The notes below the pieces were generated by a model, which was given only the letters and a program-made list of their open reading frames with translations, did not search any database and was not told where the DNA came from. The translations under genes were made by a program, and so were the position numbers. From NCBI GenBank assembly GCA_030149205.1, contig JASBSB010000007.1, positions 248,001-312,000 on the forward strand: a stretch of DNA of 64,000 nt, written 5' to 3'. Below, one piece after another: positions 1 through 7,454 of this stretch. Source of the DNA: Candidatus Heimdallarchaeota archaeon (GTDB lineage Archaea > Asgardarchaeota > Heimdallarchaeia > Heimdallarchaeales > Kariarchaeaceae). Within the stretch, counting starts at the first letter, position 1; the number at the start of each line of letters is the position of its first letter.

Positions 1-422
1 CAAATGTGAGTCGGTTTGAATTTAACCTTAGAGATTTAGACGCTATGGGTGCAATTTCATCCGCTGTTTATCTCGCATCAGAACAACAAGGTTCTAACGT
101 TGGTTTGTCAGAAATGAATATGTTGGTCGCAGAATTTAAAGGAGGGAAAATTATGATAGCCTCTTGTGGTAGTGCGGTACTTTGTGTTTTTACTGATAAC
201 GATGTTGCTCTAGGCATGGCAAGAATGACCATAAATAAAGCAGCAAAGTCAATTGAAGATATTCTAAATAAAAGAATATCTCAAAGTTCTTCATTAGATC
301 ACATAGGTTCACTAGAGGCAGCACTTGAGAGTGATATTCAATCTCTTCCAGACAACGTCGAAGAAGAGGATGAGTTTCTCACAGATCTTCAAAGTGCTTT
401 GAAAGAACTAGAACATTTCTGA
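1..422 (+). CDS. Roadblock/LC7 domain protein, 5' end cut off by the window
   Basis: The reading frame is open to the window edge, so this is the C-terminal part of the protein. The visible residues fit the second half of a roadblock/LC7 fold: a helix with alternating small residues (GAISSAVYLASE), then strand pairs (MLVAEF, KIMIASC, AVLCVFTD) and a final helix (NDVALGMARMTINKAAKSI). The first strand and helix that normally precede this are missing, which supports truncation rather than a GTG start at position 6. Roadblock proteins bind or regulate small GTPases of the Ras/MglA/Rag type and are abundant in Asgard archaea. The acidic tail after about residue 95 is not part of the fold. The partner is unknown; an MglA-like GTPase lies about 35 kb away. 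Confidence 0.75.
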   Translation, partial: NVSRFEFNLRDLDAMGAISSAVYLASEQQGSNVGLSEMNMLVAEFKGGKIMIASCGSAVLCVFTDNDVALGMARMTINKAAKSIEDILNKRISQSSSLDHIGSLEAALESDIQSLPDNVEEEDEFLTDLQSALKELEHF

Positions 423-428
423 ATTATA

Positions 429-707
429 CTATTCATTTTCAAAAAATGTGTTAATCTCATAGCTCTTTTCCCATTTGCTAAACAGTTCTTTAATTAGTTT
501 TCCTCCTTCATTATTTTCATTGATTAGAAATATCCTAATTTTCCCAAAATTTTTTTCTGTTACTATATTTTGGTCTTTCAACTCTTCCAAATAAATCTTT
601 AATCGCGAATGATTTATTCTGGCTTTTTTTGCTATGGCTGTTACATTCAACTCTGTTTCTTTGGTTAACAGTGCTAAAATCTTGACCTTACTTGCTCCAG
701 ATAACAC
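429..707 (-). CDS. Winged-helix DNA-binding protein
   Basis: A small protein with an N-terminal winged helix-turn-helix: a first helix (SKVKILALLTKE), a helix-turn-helix (NVTAIAKKARINHSRLKIYLEEL) and a wing (NIVTEKNFGKIRIFLIN). The pattern is that of ArsR/MarR-like archaeal regulators. The start is uncertain: the GTG at 707 is internal to the common motif P-x-L-E-K-V-L, and the frame stays open upstream into the end of the cdc6 gene, so a non-ATG start further upstream is possible. It lies directly behind cdc6 on the same strand and probably shares its transcript. The C-terminal third (KLIKELFSKWEKSYEI) is helical and could dimerise. Target genes cannot be read from the sequence. Confidence 0.6.
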   Translation of the reverse strand: MLSGASKVKILALLTKETELNVTAIAKKARINHSRLKIYLEELKDQNIVTEKNFGKIRIFLINENNEGGKLIKELFSKWEKSYEINTFFENE

Positions 708-733
708 TTTTTCTAAAGGTGGTAGAGGACTAG

Positions 734-1957
734 TTAAGATTCTTTGTACTTTTGTAATATTTGCTGTAATTTCTTCAACAACTCCTGTTCTAACTCTAGT
801 GCACTTGTATCTTGTATAGAGATTAATTTTGTATTTCCTCTATGACCCAACCCAGATTTTTCTGCAGCTATAATCTCTAAAAATTCAAGTTCTTGTATAT
901 ACTCCCAAACTTGTGTGTGTTGGCGTGGTTCAATTTCTATCTCTTCTGCGGCTATTTTATATGCTTCTTCTGCATCTCCTGTGGTTATATAAGCACCCTT
1001 TGTTTTTCGTAATCTTTGCGTTATTCCGTATAGCAGAAGAATCTTGTGTATTGATAGTTCTTGTAGTGTTTCTCTTAGAAGAGATGGGTCTACGTTGGCT
1101 TTTGCTTTTCTAGCATGTTCAGGGTAAACAATTTTACTATTTTCACTGTCTGCAATCTTCCCGGCAATTAATAATAACTCAAGTGCGTGTCTTGCATCCC
1201 CTCCTCTAATTTCTGCAATATCTGCTATGAGTTGTGTTGTTTCATCAGTCACACTTCCTGGTCTGAAACATTCGTCAAGCCTATTTTGTATTATGCTTAT
1301 CAATTCTTCTTTGGAGTAAGGGGGGCAAGAGATAATTGGTGCTCTTAAACTGCTTGTTGTGCTTTTATCAAGATACTTAATAAATCTTGAACTTCTTGCA
1401 ATTACAAGTAAAATAAGTTGATGTTTTGTCTTTTGCTTGTCATCACTTGTTCTACTCAATGCGTATAAGAGCTCTTTTCCACCTTTATGGATCACATGCT
1501 CTATTTCATCTAGCACTAAAACGAGTGTTAATCTTTTATTTTCTAATATTTCAACAATCATCTCAAGAAGCTCGTCTGCTGCATACCCTCTACTAGCTAC
1601 CTTTGAATTTAACTCTCGAGCAACACTTAATAATATCATAAATGGTGTTTTTGTTCTTCTGCAATTTATATGAATAAACTTAATTTTGTTTTCCTTTTTT
1701 TCCTCTGACTTTAGTTGCAACCATTGTCCAAATTTTTTTGCAATTGATGTTTTACCTGACCCAACATTCCCTGTGATAATTATTTGTTTTGTCCCCAACT
1801 GGCCTGTAAATATCCCCCCAAGATAATTTGCCATTTTTTTAAGCTGTTCTTCTCTAAATGGAAGCTGTTTTGGGAGATATTCTGTTGAAAGTTTATTTTC
1901 ATCAATGATTACCGAGGGATGTTTTAGAGCTTCATCAAGAATATCAAGACTATCCAT
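734..1957 (-). CDS. cdc6: Orc1/Cdc6-type replication initiator (copy 1)
   Basis: A 407-residue AAA+ ATPase of the Orc1/Cdc6 family, which binds origin DNA and loads the MCM helicase. Visible motifs are the N-terminal YLPKQLPFREEQL segment, Walker A (GNVGSGKT, about residues 63-70), Walker B (LVLDEIEH, about 147-154), the sensor-2 region (RGGDARHALELL) and a C-terminal winged-helix domain from about residue 290. Full length compared with archaeal relatives (about 390-420). The gene runs away from the large membrane ATPase gene behind it and is followed by a winged-helix gene. A second, clearly different Cdc6 gene is found at 4913-6130; archaea with several Cdc6 paralogues often have one beside an active origin. 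Copy 1 has only a short upstream gap without a recognisable origin element. Confidence 0.92.
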   Translation of the reverse strand: MDSLDILDEALKHPSVIIDENKLSTEYLPKQLPFREEQLKKMANYLGGIFTGQLGTKQIIITGNVGSGKTSIAKKFGQWLQLKSEEKKENKIKFIHINCRRTKTPFMILLSVARELNSKVASRGYAADELLEMIVEILENKRLTLVLVLDEIEHVIHKGGKELLYALSRTSDDKQKTKHQLILLVIARSSRFIKYLDKSTTSSLRAPIISCPPYSKEELISIIQNRLDECFRPGSVTDETTQLIADIAEIRGGDARHALELLLIAGKIADSENSKIVYPEHARKAKANVDPSLLRETLQELSIHKILLLYGITQRLRKTKGAYITTGDAEEAYKIAAEEIEIEPRQHTQVWEYIQELEFLEIIAAEKSGLGHRGNTKLISIQDTSALELEQELLKKLQQILQKYKES

Positions 1958-2010
1958 TGTGAGTTTCTGTTATACTCGAGATATTTTAAGTAATTGAAGA
2001 GGGGGTTCTT

Positions 2011-2232
2011 TCAAAGTAAAGGTTTGTTGGTTGTAAATCTCAGAGCAAGGTATAACAAAGATAAATAAAATAAATTGTTTAAAACTAAGGAAATTTTTTC
2101 ATTCCTCTTTAGTGAAAAAACAACATTTAAGGAAATTAAAAGAAAAACAACCGAGATTAATACAAAAGAATATTTAGAAATAAACACAATTAATGAAAAA
2201 ACAAGATCTATGAGTAGATTAAAGAATACCAT
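2011..2232 (-). CDS. Small hydrophobic membrane protein
   Basis: A 73-residue protein with two hydrophobic segments (about residues 5-37 and 50-66) separated by a basic stretch (SLKRNEKIS). It is not recognised. It starts 26 bases after the end of the HerA/VirB4-like ATPase gene on the same strand, so it may be co-transcribed and work with that membrane ATPase. A weak AGGAT element precedes the start. Being hydrophobic and very AT-rich, it could also be a chance reading frame; the operon-like spacing is the main support. Confidence 0.45.
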   Translation of the reverse strand: MVFFNLLIDLVFSLIVFISKYSFVLISVVFLLISLNVVFSLKRNEKISLVLNNLFYLSLLYLALRFTTNKPLL

Positions 2233-2258
2233 GATAAAATTAATCCTGAATTAATTAT

Positions 2259-4769
2259 TTAAACGTCTACAACTGGTGAGGATACTAAGTCAGAAATCAC
2301 AGACTTATCCAATATTTGAAATATTGTGATTATGTTTGAAACGAATTTATTTCCTTTGTCGAAATTAAAGATTTTATATTCATTTACACCCAAAGATTTT
2401 GAAATACCCTGTAAGTCAATGATGACAAACAAATTAAAAATAATAAAGAGAGAAATAAACTTCAGTCTTTTAAGGTTGAATTGAGCAATATACCTCTTTT
2501 CAGAATAAAACTTTAGAATTTTCTCTGGGAGTTTGCTTAAAATTTGAACATCAATTATGTTTGGAGCGGGTGAATAAAAGTCTATGAAATCTTGAAAAAT
2601 GTTTTGCAAGGCTAATTTTTCAACTAAATTAGATCTAAAAAGCTCTGTTCCCTGAGCAGGAATTAAGCTCTCAAAATAAATATGAGACAAAACCTTATTT
2701 GAGACTTTAAATTCAGGAAGTAATTCCATTTTATCAAACTCAATGGAAGGAGAATTTAAACTATAACGATTGTCGAATTTAGTAACACTAGTTCGCATTA
2801 GAACTGGAGAAAAACCAAAAGATTTGAACTTAGCAACGGCGTGGAAATTGGGAAGGGTGGGAAGAATTGTAGACTGATCGTTGGTTAAACCAAGAATAGA
2901 GCCTATGAATTTATCATCAGTTCTAAATTGAACAAAAAAACCAACATTTTTCATAACTGAACTAAAGGACTCTACAGAAGTACCTGTAGCTATAACAGAA
3001 ATTCCTTTATACCGTAATGTTAGAACTGTTTCTTCCAGCTTTGAAAAATCATCAGAGACCTTGGAAGATGGGAAAAGATGTTGACTCTCATCTAAAAATA
3101 GAACGTGATTTAAATTAAACTTGTTTGTTTTATTCAAATCAAATCTGCTATAAGAAAGAACCAAAAGATTAACAATTACATCAATTAGAAACCTTACGTA
3201 TTTCAATGGGGATCGTTGAGCAATCAAAGAAAAGTCAAAAAAAACATTATTATTTCTGATTAAATCTGGAGTAAAGTTTGAACTAGAGGACCAAAAAATA
3301 TCCTTAAAGGAGGTTTGTAACCATTTTAACTTTGAAATCAAAGAAATCGAAGAGTTATTTTGATTGTTTGTGACCAACCTTTCTTTAGTAATGCCAACCT
3401 TTAATATGTTTTGAAAAAATACTGAGATGTCTCCATCATTTGTTACAGTAAATTGCAAAGCATCAAAAAGGATCTCTTTTTGAATAGAACTTAAATCTCC
3501 ATCAGAAAGAGTTGTAATAAATAATTGAAAAAGAAAATCAATATGCTCTTCTTTAGAGGTAGTGGGTGGAATTTCAAATAGATTGATGGAGAGATTTACT
3601 TTAGGTGTAAATAATACCCCTGAGTTTTGAAAGAACGGAATTTTAAAAGCATCTCCCTTCAAATCAAAATCAATAATCTTTATACCGGATATAATCATTT
3701 GTTTCATAATAGAAAGTCTAAGGTTAGTCTTACCAGATCCTATAGATCCAGATATAACACCCCCTTGATTAAAATCTTCCAAAGGACAATAAATCTCACG
3801 TTTTTGTGTGTCTGTGAGTTGTCTAAGATAGTTTCCTAAATAGACGTCTGATTTTAATAAATTACGGTTAAGTGGTATTTGGTGATTTGCTGATTGAAAA
3901 TTAAGCGTTGCAGAACTTAAAGAACCAAAGAGTTTTGGGATCTCAACCAAAGGAGAAATCAAATTAGGATGTAAGGTAAATGATCTAGTTCGCTTTGAAA
4001 TTTTGACGTTTTGAGCAACGCTTTGAAGGCTAAGGAGTGAAATATCTTTGTCGTGCTTTGAATTATAGAGAACTTTAAAGGAGTATGTGATTTGTTTCTT
4101 TTTCGACTTAAAATTCACCTCATAACAAATACTATTTTCTTGAGCTTCTATCACCTTCTCTATATGTAAATTTAGTTCACAGAGAGAAACTGGTGAATTA
4201 TGAAAGTCAACCCCTCTTGAATACCTCGGAAATTTTGGTTGTTTGACATAAGTAAAATTAACATTGCACAAATTAAAAATATAGCCAACCGTTGATTCCA
4301 GGTGCCTTGTTCTATAAGGAATCAACCAACTTGAAAATGTGAACATCACAAAAAAGGATTTCTTACCCTGAAAGGTTGAAAAAAAATACGTAAGGTTAAC
4401 ATTCTTAGTATTTAATAACCAACGAGTGATTTTTTTATCTTCGTATCCTTGGGTCTGATCAACTTTGACCCAAATATTCATTTTCCATTTCCATGTGATC
4501 GGATTTAACTGAATACTATGTCCGATCTTGGACCAAGGTAACTTAAATTGGAAAAAATAAAAAAAGAGAATCAAGGGAAATATCGAAATTAAATAGGGAA
4601 TAATCATCTGAAATAGACTAAGAGTAAGAATAAAGAATTCATTAATTTTTATGTCATTTATAAATATCACAAAGGCGTAAAACATGATAAGAAATTTTAA
4701 TAACATACGGATTTCTTTTCTTATGTTTTTATCTTGTGTATAATTAAATTTCGAGTTTCTATGTTTCAT
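2259..4769 (-). CDS. Membrane-anchored HerA/VirB4/TraD-like P-loop ATPase
   Basis: An 836-residue protein. Two hydrophobic segments near the N terminus (about residues 22-40 and 44-72) suggest a membrane anchor, followed by a beta-rich domain to about residue 320. The ATPase part has Walker A (GSIGSGKTN, about 341-349), the typical following strand IDFDLKGD, Walker B (VLFLDESQHLFP, about 556-567) and a later ATGTS sensor segment, the order seen in HerA, VirB4 and TraD/TraG coupling ATPases. A further hydrophobic stretch lies near residue 780. Such proteins pump DNA or protein through membranes (conjugation, type IV-like secretion) or process DNA ends; the anchor favours a translocation role. 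Codon use is very AT-rich. No relaxase, integrase or other conjugation gene is visible beside it. The precise family is inferred. Confidence 0.7.
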   Translation of the reverse strand: MKHRNSKFNYTQDKNIRKEIRMLLKFLIMFYAFVIFINDIKINEFFILTLSLFQMIIPYLISIFPLILFFYFFQFKLPWSKIGHSIQLNPITWKWKMNIWVKVDQTQGYEDKKITRWLLNTKNVNLTYFFSTFQGKKSFFVMFTFSSWLIPYRTRHLESTVGYIFNLCNVNFTYVKQPKFPRYSRGVDFHNSPVSLCELNLHIEKVIEAQENSICYEVNFKSKKKQITYSFKVLYNSKHDKDISLLSLQSVAQNVKISKRTRSFTLHPNLISPLVEIPKLFGSLSSATLNFQSANHQIPLNRNLLKSDVYLGNYLRQLTDTQKREIYCPLEDFNQGGVISGSIGSGKTNLRLSIMKQMIISGIKIIDFDLKGDAFKIPFFQNSGVLFTPKVNLSINLFEIPPTTSKEEHIDFLFQLFITTLSDGDLSSIQKEILFDALQFTVTNDGDISVFFQNILKVGITKERLVTNNQNNSSISLISKLKWLQTSFKDIFWSSSSNFTPDLIRNNNVFFDFSLIAQRSPLKYVRFLIDVIVNLLVLSYSRFDLNKTNKFNLNHVLFLDESQHLFPSSKVSDDFSKLEETVLTLRYKGISVIATGTSVESFSSVMKNVGFFVQFRTDDKFIGSILGLTNDQSTILPTLPNFHAVAKFKSFGFSPVLMRTSVTKFDNRYSLNSPSIEFDKMELLPEFKVSNKVLSHIYFESLIPAQGTELFRSNLVEKLALQNIFQDFIDFYSPAPNIIDVQILSKLPEKILKFYSEKRYIAQFNLKRLKFISLFIIFNLFVIIDLQGISKSLGVNEYKIFNFDKGNKFVSNIITIFQILDKSVISDLVSSPVVDV

Positions 4770-4812
4770 TGTATATATTTGAAAGTTTCATATAAAAATC
4801 ACTAAGAATGAG

Positions 4813-4827
4813 GTTCCAAAAGAAACA
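4813..4827 (+). other. Origin recognition box-like element (candidate origin)
   Basis: The 15-mer GTTCCAAAAGAAACA agrees at 12 of 15 positions with GTTCCAGTGGAAACA, the mini-ORB consensus recalled from archaeal origins; the three differences are adjacent and central. It lies in the AT-rich intergenic region between the divergent membrane ATPase and the second cdc6 gene, the usual place for a Cdc6-linked origin. Only one clear copy was found, whereas many origins have two or more. Confidence 0.45.
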
Positions 4828-4901
4828 TCCGAAATATTCGACACATAGGTGCGTCATAAGGTCAAAGTTTTTTATTGAGAAAATTATCAAACGTTAGGTT
4901 T

Positions 4902-4907
4902 AGGTGG
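4902..4907 (+). promoter_or_regulatory. Ribosome binding site deciding an AUU start for cdc6
   Basis: AGGTGG lies five bases before ATT at 4913-4915. Other genes here use AGGTG or GGTGA at the same distance (for example before 21188, 21373, 24143 and 26322). A stop codon at 4910-4912 in the cdc6 frame prevents any earlier start. Confidence 0.55.
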
Positions 4908-4912
4908 TTTAA

Positions 4913-6130
4913 ATTTCAGAACAATTTTCTATTGATGATATATTTGATCGATTTGCCCAACCAAAGTTTCAAATCTTTAAGGATAGGAATCTATTGAGGT
5001 CAAGTTATGTCCCAGATTCATTACCATATCGAGAAAAAGAAATGAAACAGCTTGCAAGCATTGTTGGACCTGTCATTGCAGGAGGATTTCCCAGCAATGC
5101 TTTCTTGTATGGAAAAACGGGGCTAGGGAAAACAGCAATTACTCAGAAAGTCTTGAATGCATTAGAAAAAAAAGTAAAGGAAATTGGTCGTAAGGTCGAG
5201 ATAGCATATATAAATTGTCAATTAATAGATACTACTTATCGAGTATACGCACATTTATGTGAGGCTATTGGGATTGAAGTCCCTATTACTGGTTTGCCAA
5301 CAGATGAGGTAATATCAAAATTTACAAAAAATCTTGATCTAAAAAAAATGCATCTGGTTGTTGTATTAGATGAGGTAGATTTTCTACAAAAGAAGGATTC
5401 TAAAACACTTTATGGATTAACAAGGATTAATTCCTCCTTAATGAATTCCAGTTTGTCATTAATTGGGATAACAAATGATGTGATGTTCAAACAGACAATT
5501 GATTCCAGAGTTAGAAGTACTTTAACTGAACAAGAGATAGTTTTCCTTCCATATGATTCAACACAAATTAAGAAAATCATTCAAAATAGGGCTGAGCTAG
5601 CTATGAATCCTGGAGTTCTAGACCCTTCTGCGATTAATCGTGTTGCTGCTATAGCAAGCCAAGAACATGGTGATGCTCGAAGGGCTCTTGATCTTCTAAG
5701 GGTAGCTGGAGAGATTGTTGAAAGAGAAGGAGAATCAAAAATATTGGATGAACATGTTAGACAGGCAGAGAAAATTATTGAGGTTGACGCAGTCACAGAG
5801 GTATTAAGCTCTTTACCGATACAATCTAAGGCTGTAGTAATCGCCTTGTATTTTCTTGAAATTGATAGGTCACCACGGGATGTTATAAACACTACAATAT
5901 TATATCAGAAGTATGACGAGGTTTGTAAATCTCTCCACATAGATCCATTGACCCAGAGAAGGGTGGGAGATTTGATTAATGAATTGGATCTACTTGGAAT
6001 GGCTAAAGCATCAGTGATCAGCAAGGGTAGATATGGAAGATCCAAATTAATTCAATTAACAGTTCAACCAGTTCAAATTAAACGTACACTCTCAAAAGAC
6101 TCAAGTGTATCTTTCTTATTTGAAATCTAA
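4913..6130 (+). CDS. cdc6: Orc1/Cdc6-type replication initiator (copy 2), probable AUU start
   Basis: AAA+ initiator of the Orc1/Cdc6 family. The first standard start is TTG at 4994, but the frame upstream encodes a typical Cdc6 N terminus (IDDIFDRF, then IFKDRNLL just before SSYVPDSLPYRE). The only possible starts for that longer form are ATT codons, of which 4913 has a good ribosome binding site; this gives about 405 residues, the usual family length. Motifs: Walker A GKTGLGKT, Walker B VVVLDEVDF, sensor-2 EHGDARRALDLL and a C-terminal winged helix. An ORB-like element lies about 90 bases upstream, so this is the likely origin-linked copy. Its stop codon overlaps the start of nep1 by one base, so the two are probably co-transcribed. 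Gene identity is firm; the AUU start is inference. Confidence 0.92.
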   Translation: MSEQFSIDDIFDRFAQPKFQIFKDRNLLRSSYVPDSLPYREKEMKQLASIVGPVIAGGFPSNAFLYGKTGLGKTAITQKVLNALEKKVKEIGRKVEIAYINCQLIDTTYRVYAHLCEAIGIEVPITGLPTDEVISKFTKNLDLKKMHLVVVLDEVDFLQKKDSKTLYGLTRINSSLMNSSLSLIGITNDVMFKQTIDSRVRSTLTEQEIVFLPYDSTQIKKIIQNRAELAMNPGVLDPSAINRVAAIASQEHGDARRALDLLRVAGEIVEREGESKILDEHVRQAEKIIEVDAVTEVLSSLPIQSKAVVIALYFLEIDRSPRDVINTTILYQKYDEVCKSLHIDPLTQRRVGDLINELDLLGMAKASVISKGRYGRSKLIQLTVQPVQIKRTLSKDSSVSFLFEI

Positions 6131-6744
6131 TGATAACTATTTTAATTTATGAAGCACGAGTATCACTACTAAATGATTTTGTCAACCACAAGAAGAATTT
6201 CAATAGAAAACAACATAGAGTTCCATTGCTTGATGCATCAATTCATCAACATTTAGTAAAGGACATACCCAAAGAACTTCGATATGATAGGCCAGATATT
6301 CTTCATTTTGGGTTGCTCACAATTTTAAGTTACCTTCCTGCATTGAATAATGAAAGTGTGAAAATTTATTTTTCTGTAAAAGGGAATATTTATGAAGTTC
6401 TTCCAGAAACTAGACTTCCGAGGGCCCAACAAAGATTTTATAATATAATATCACAAGTTCTTCAAGGGACTTATAAATTAAAATTCATTCGAAAAGTTAC
6501 TACAACATATGATGAACTGTTAATTGGTGAAAGAATCTACTTTACAAAATCAGGACAACAGTCATTAACTAAAGCCAAAGACCTCTTTTCTTTTGACAAA
6601 GATTATTCGTTAATTTTTGGGGGCCATGCGCATGGAACAACTGAAATCAAAGAATTTAATATCCATAAGACTGTAAAACTCTCAGAACAATCTTTAACTT
6701 TGTGGACTTCGATTAGTTTAGTTTTCTGTAAATTTCTTCACTAA
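6130..6744 (+). CDS. nep1: Nep1/Emg1 rRNA pseudouridine N1-methyltransferase
   Basis: A 204-residue SPOUT-class methyltransferase. Nep1 methylates N1 of a pseudouridine in helix 35 of 16S rRNA using S-adenosylmethionine and assists small-subunit assembly. Family landmarks are LLDASIHQH near the N terminus, RPDILHFGLLTIL, the substrate loop ETRLPRAQQRF, and the C-terminal trefoil-knot region with IFGGHAHG and LTLWTSISLVF. Length is normal for archaeal Nep1 (about 200-230). The ATG overlaps the cdc6 stop codon (TAATG), which suggests translational coupling. A 23S rRNA transcription unit follows downstream on the same strand after about 400 bases. Confidence 0.9.
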   Translation: MITILIYEARVSLLNDFVNHKKNFNRKQHRVPLLDASIHQHLVKDIPKELRYDRPDILHFGLLTILSYLPALNNESVKIYFSVKGNIYEVLPETRLPRAQQRFYNIISQVLQGTYKLKFIRKVTTTYDELLIGERIYFTKSGQQSLTKAKDLFSFDKDYSLIFGGHAHGTTEIKEFNIHKTVKLSEQSLTLWTSISLVFCKFLH

Positions 6745-7118
6745 TTGGCGCCAAATTTGCCACCTGCATTCAATTTGTTTAAACAGAACATTGAAATTTG
6801 ACATTTAAAATAAATTAAAACATTTATTAAAATATCAAGAATAGGCTCTAACGGGTGCTATTAGCTAATTATGTTAATAAAAAAGAATTATTTTTGGAAT
6901 TCACACCGGTGTTTCGATTTTCGTATCAAAATTTGGGTTTTTGACTCTTCCTCGAATCGTTCTAAACGTTGGTCTAACCTTCATCATTTATAAGATTTAA
7001 AAAAAATGCATTTGTGTGTCTTGTAAGGAAAGAATTTGTGATAATTAAAAACTAATTTACGTTCTAACGTATCTTCAATACACTAAACAAGTTTCGCGGT
7101 GTACAAATGCGCGACTAA
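6745..7118. other. Intergenic region between nep1 and the 23S promoter
   Basis: AT-rich, with no credible reading frame. Two perfect GC-bearing palindromes stand out: TTGGCGCCAA at 6745-6754, directly after the nep1 stop, and ACACCGGTGT at 6903-6912. Either could be part of a terminator or a protein binding site. No tRNA, 16S or 5S rRNA was recognised here. Confidence 0.4.
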
Positions 7119-7130
7119 GTATATATTAAT
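7119..7130 (+). promoter_or_regulatory. Probable TATA box of the 23S rRNA gene
   Basis: GTATATATTAAT fits an archaeal TATA box. A start site about 25 bases downstream (near 7147) would fall just before the array of hairpins that fills the 23S leader. Confidence 0.45.
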
Positions 7131-7158
7131 AAAAGAACATTATCTCATAAGATTTGTC

Positions 7159-7360
7159 GATGTTTTAACATCAACAAGTTTTCTACGGAAAACAAAGCCA
7201 GAAAATAAGCAATTTTCTGATATCTATGTGAAGTCTTTAATAAAGACTTTCATGAACAAATAATGCATTAGAAATAATGCAACATTGATGTGCAACGAGC
7301 ATGGTTTGACATGTGAGCCATCACTTCAATCAAAAAAAATTACGACGGATTTGAATGAAG
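7159..7360 (+). other. Array of short hairpins in the 23S rRNA leader
   Basis: Consecutive stem-loops are seen at 7159-7172 (GATGT/ACATC), 7178-7193 (GTTTTC/GAAAAC closing a UACG tetraloop), 7199-7219 (CAGAAAAT/ATTTTCTG), 7231-7249 (AAGTCTT/AAGACTT), 7264-7281 (TGCATTA/TAATGCA closing a GAAA tetraloop) and 7324-7360 (a ten-pair stem with one mismatch). Two of the loops are of the stable UNCG and GNRA classes, which suggests selected RNA structure rather than chance AT-rich pairing. Confidence 0.55.
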
Positions 7361-7370
7361 AATCACAAAT

Positions 7371-7419
7371 AATTTGACTTGGTCAAATTCTCATCGAATG
7401 CTGGGAAAACCAAATGGTT
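7371..7419 (+). repeat. 5' strand of the 23S rRNA processing stem
   Basis: Pairs with 10712-10746. The outer 14 bases (7371-7384) are perfectly complementary to 10733-10746; CTCAT (7390-7394) and GAATGC (7396-7401) pair with 10722-10733, and CAAATGGTT (7411-7419) pairs with 10712-10720. Archaeal pre-23S is normally excised from such a stem. Confidence 0.75.
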
Positions 7420-7454
7420 AAAAAGACAACGTGCGGATATTATGACATATCCTG

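Noticed and set aside
734..6130. The Cdc6/ATPase block considered as a proven integrated plasmid
   Set aside because: No integrase, attachment repeats or relaxase could be found, and nep1 is coupled to the second cdc6, so only a tentative finding was kept.
7159..7360. Hairpin array considered as a 5S rRNA or SRP RNA
   Set aside because: Neither the 5S loop sequences nor the SRP Alu or S-domain motifs are present.
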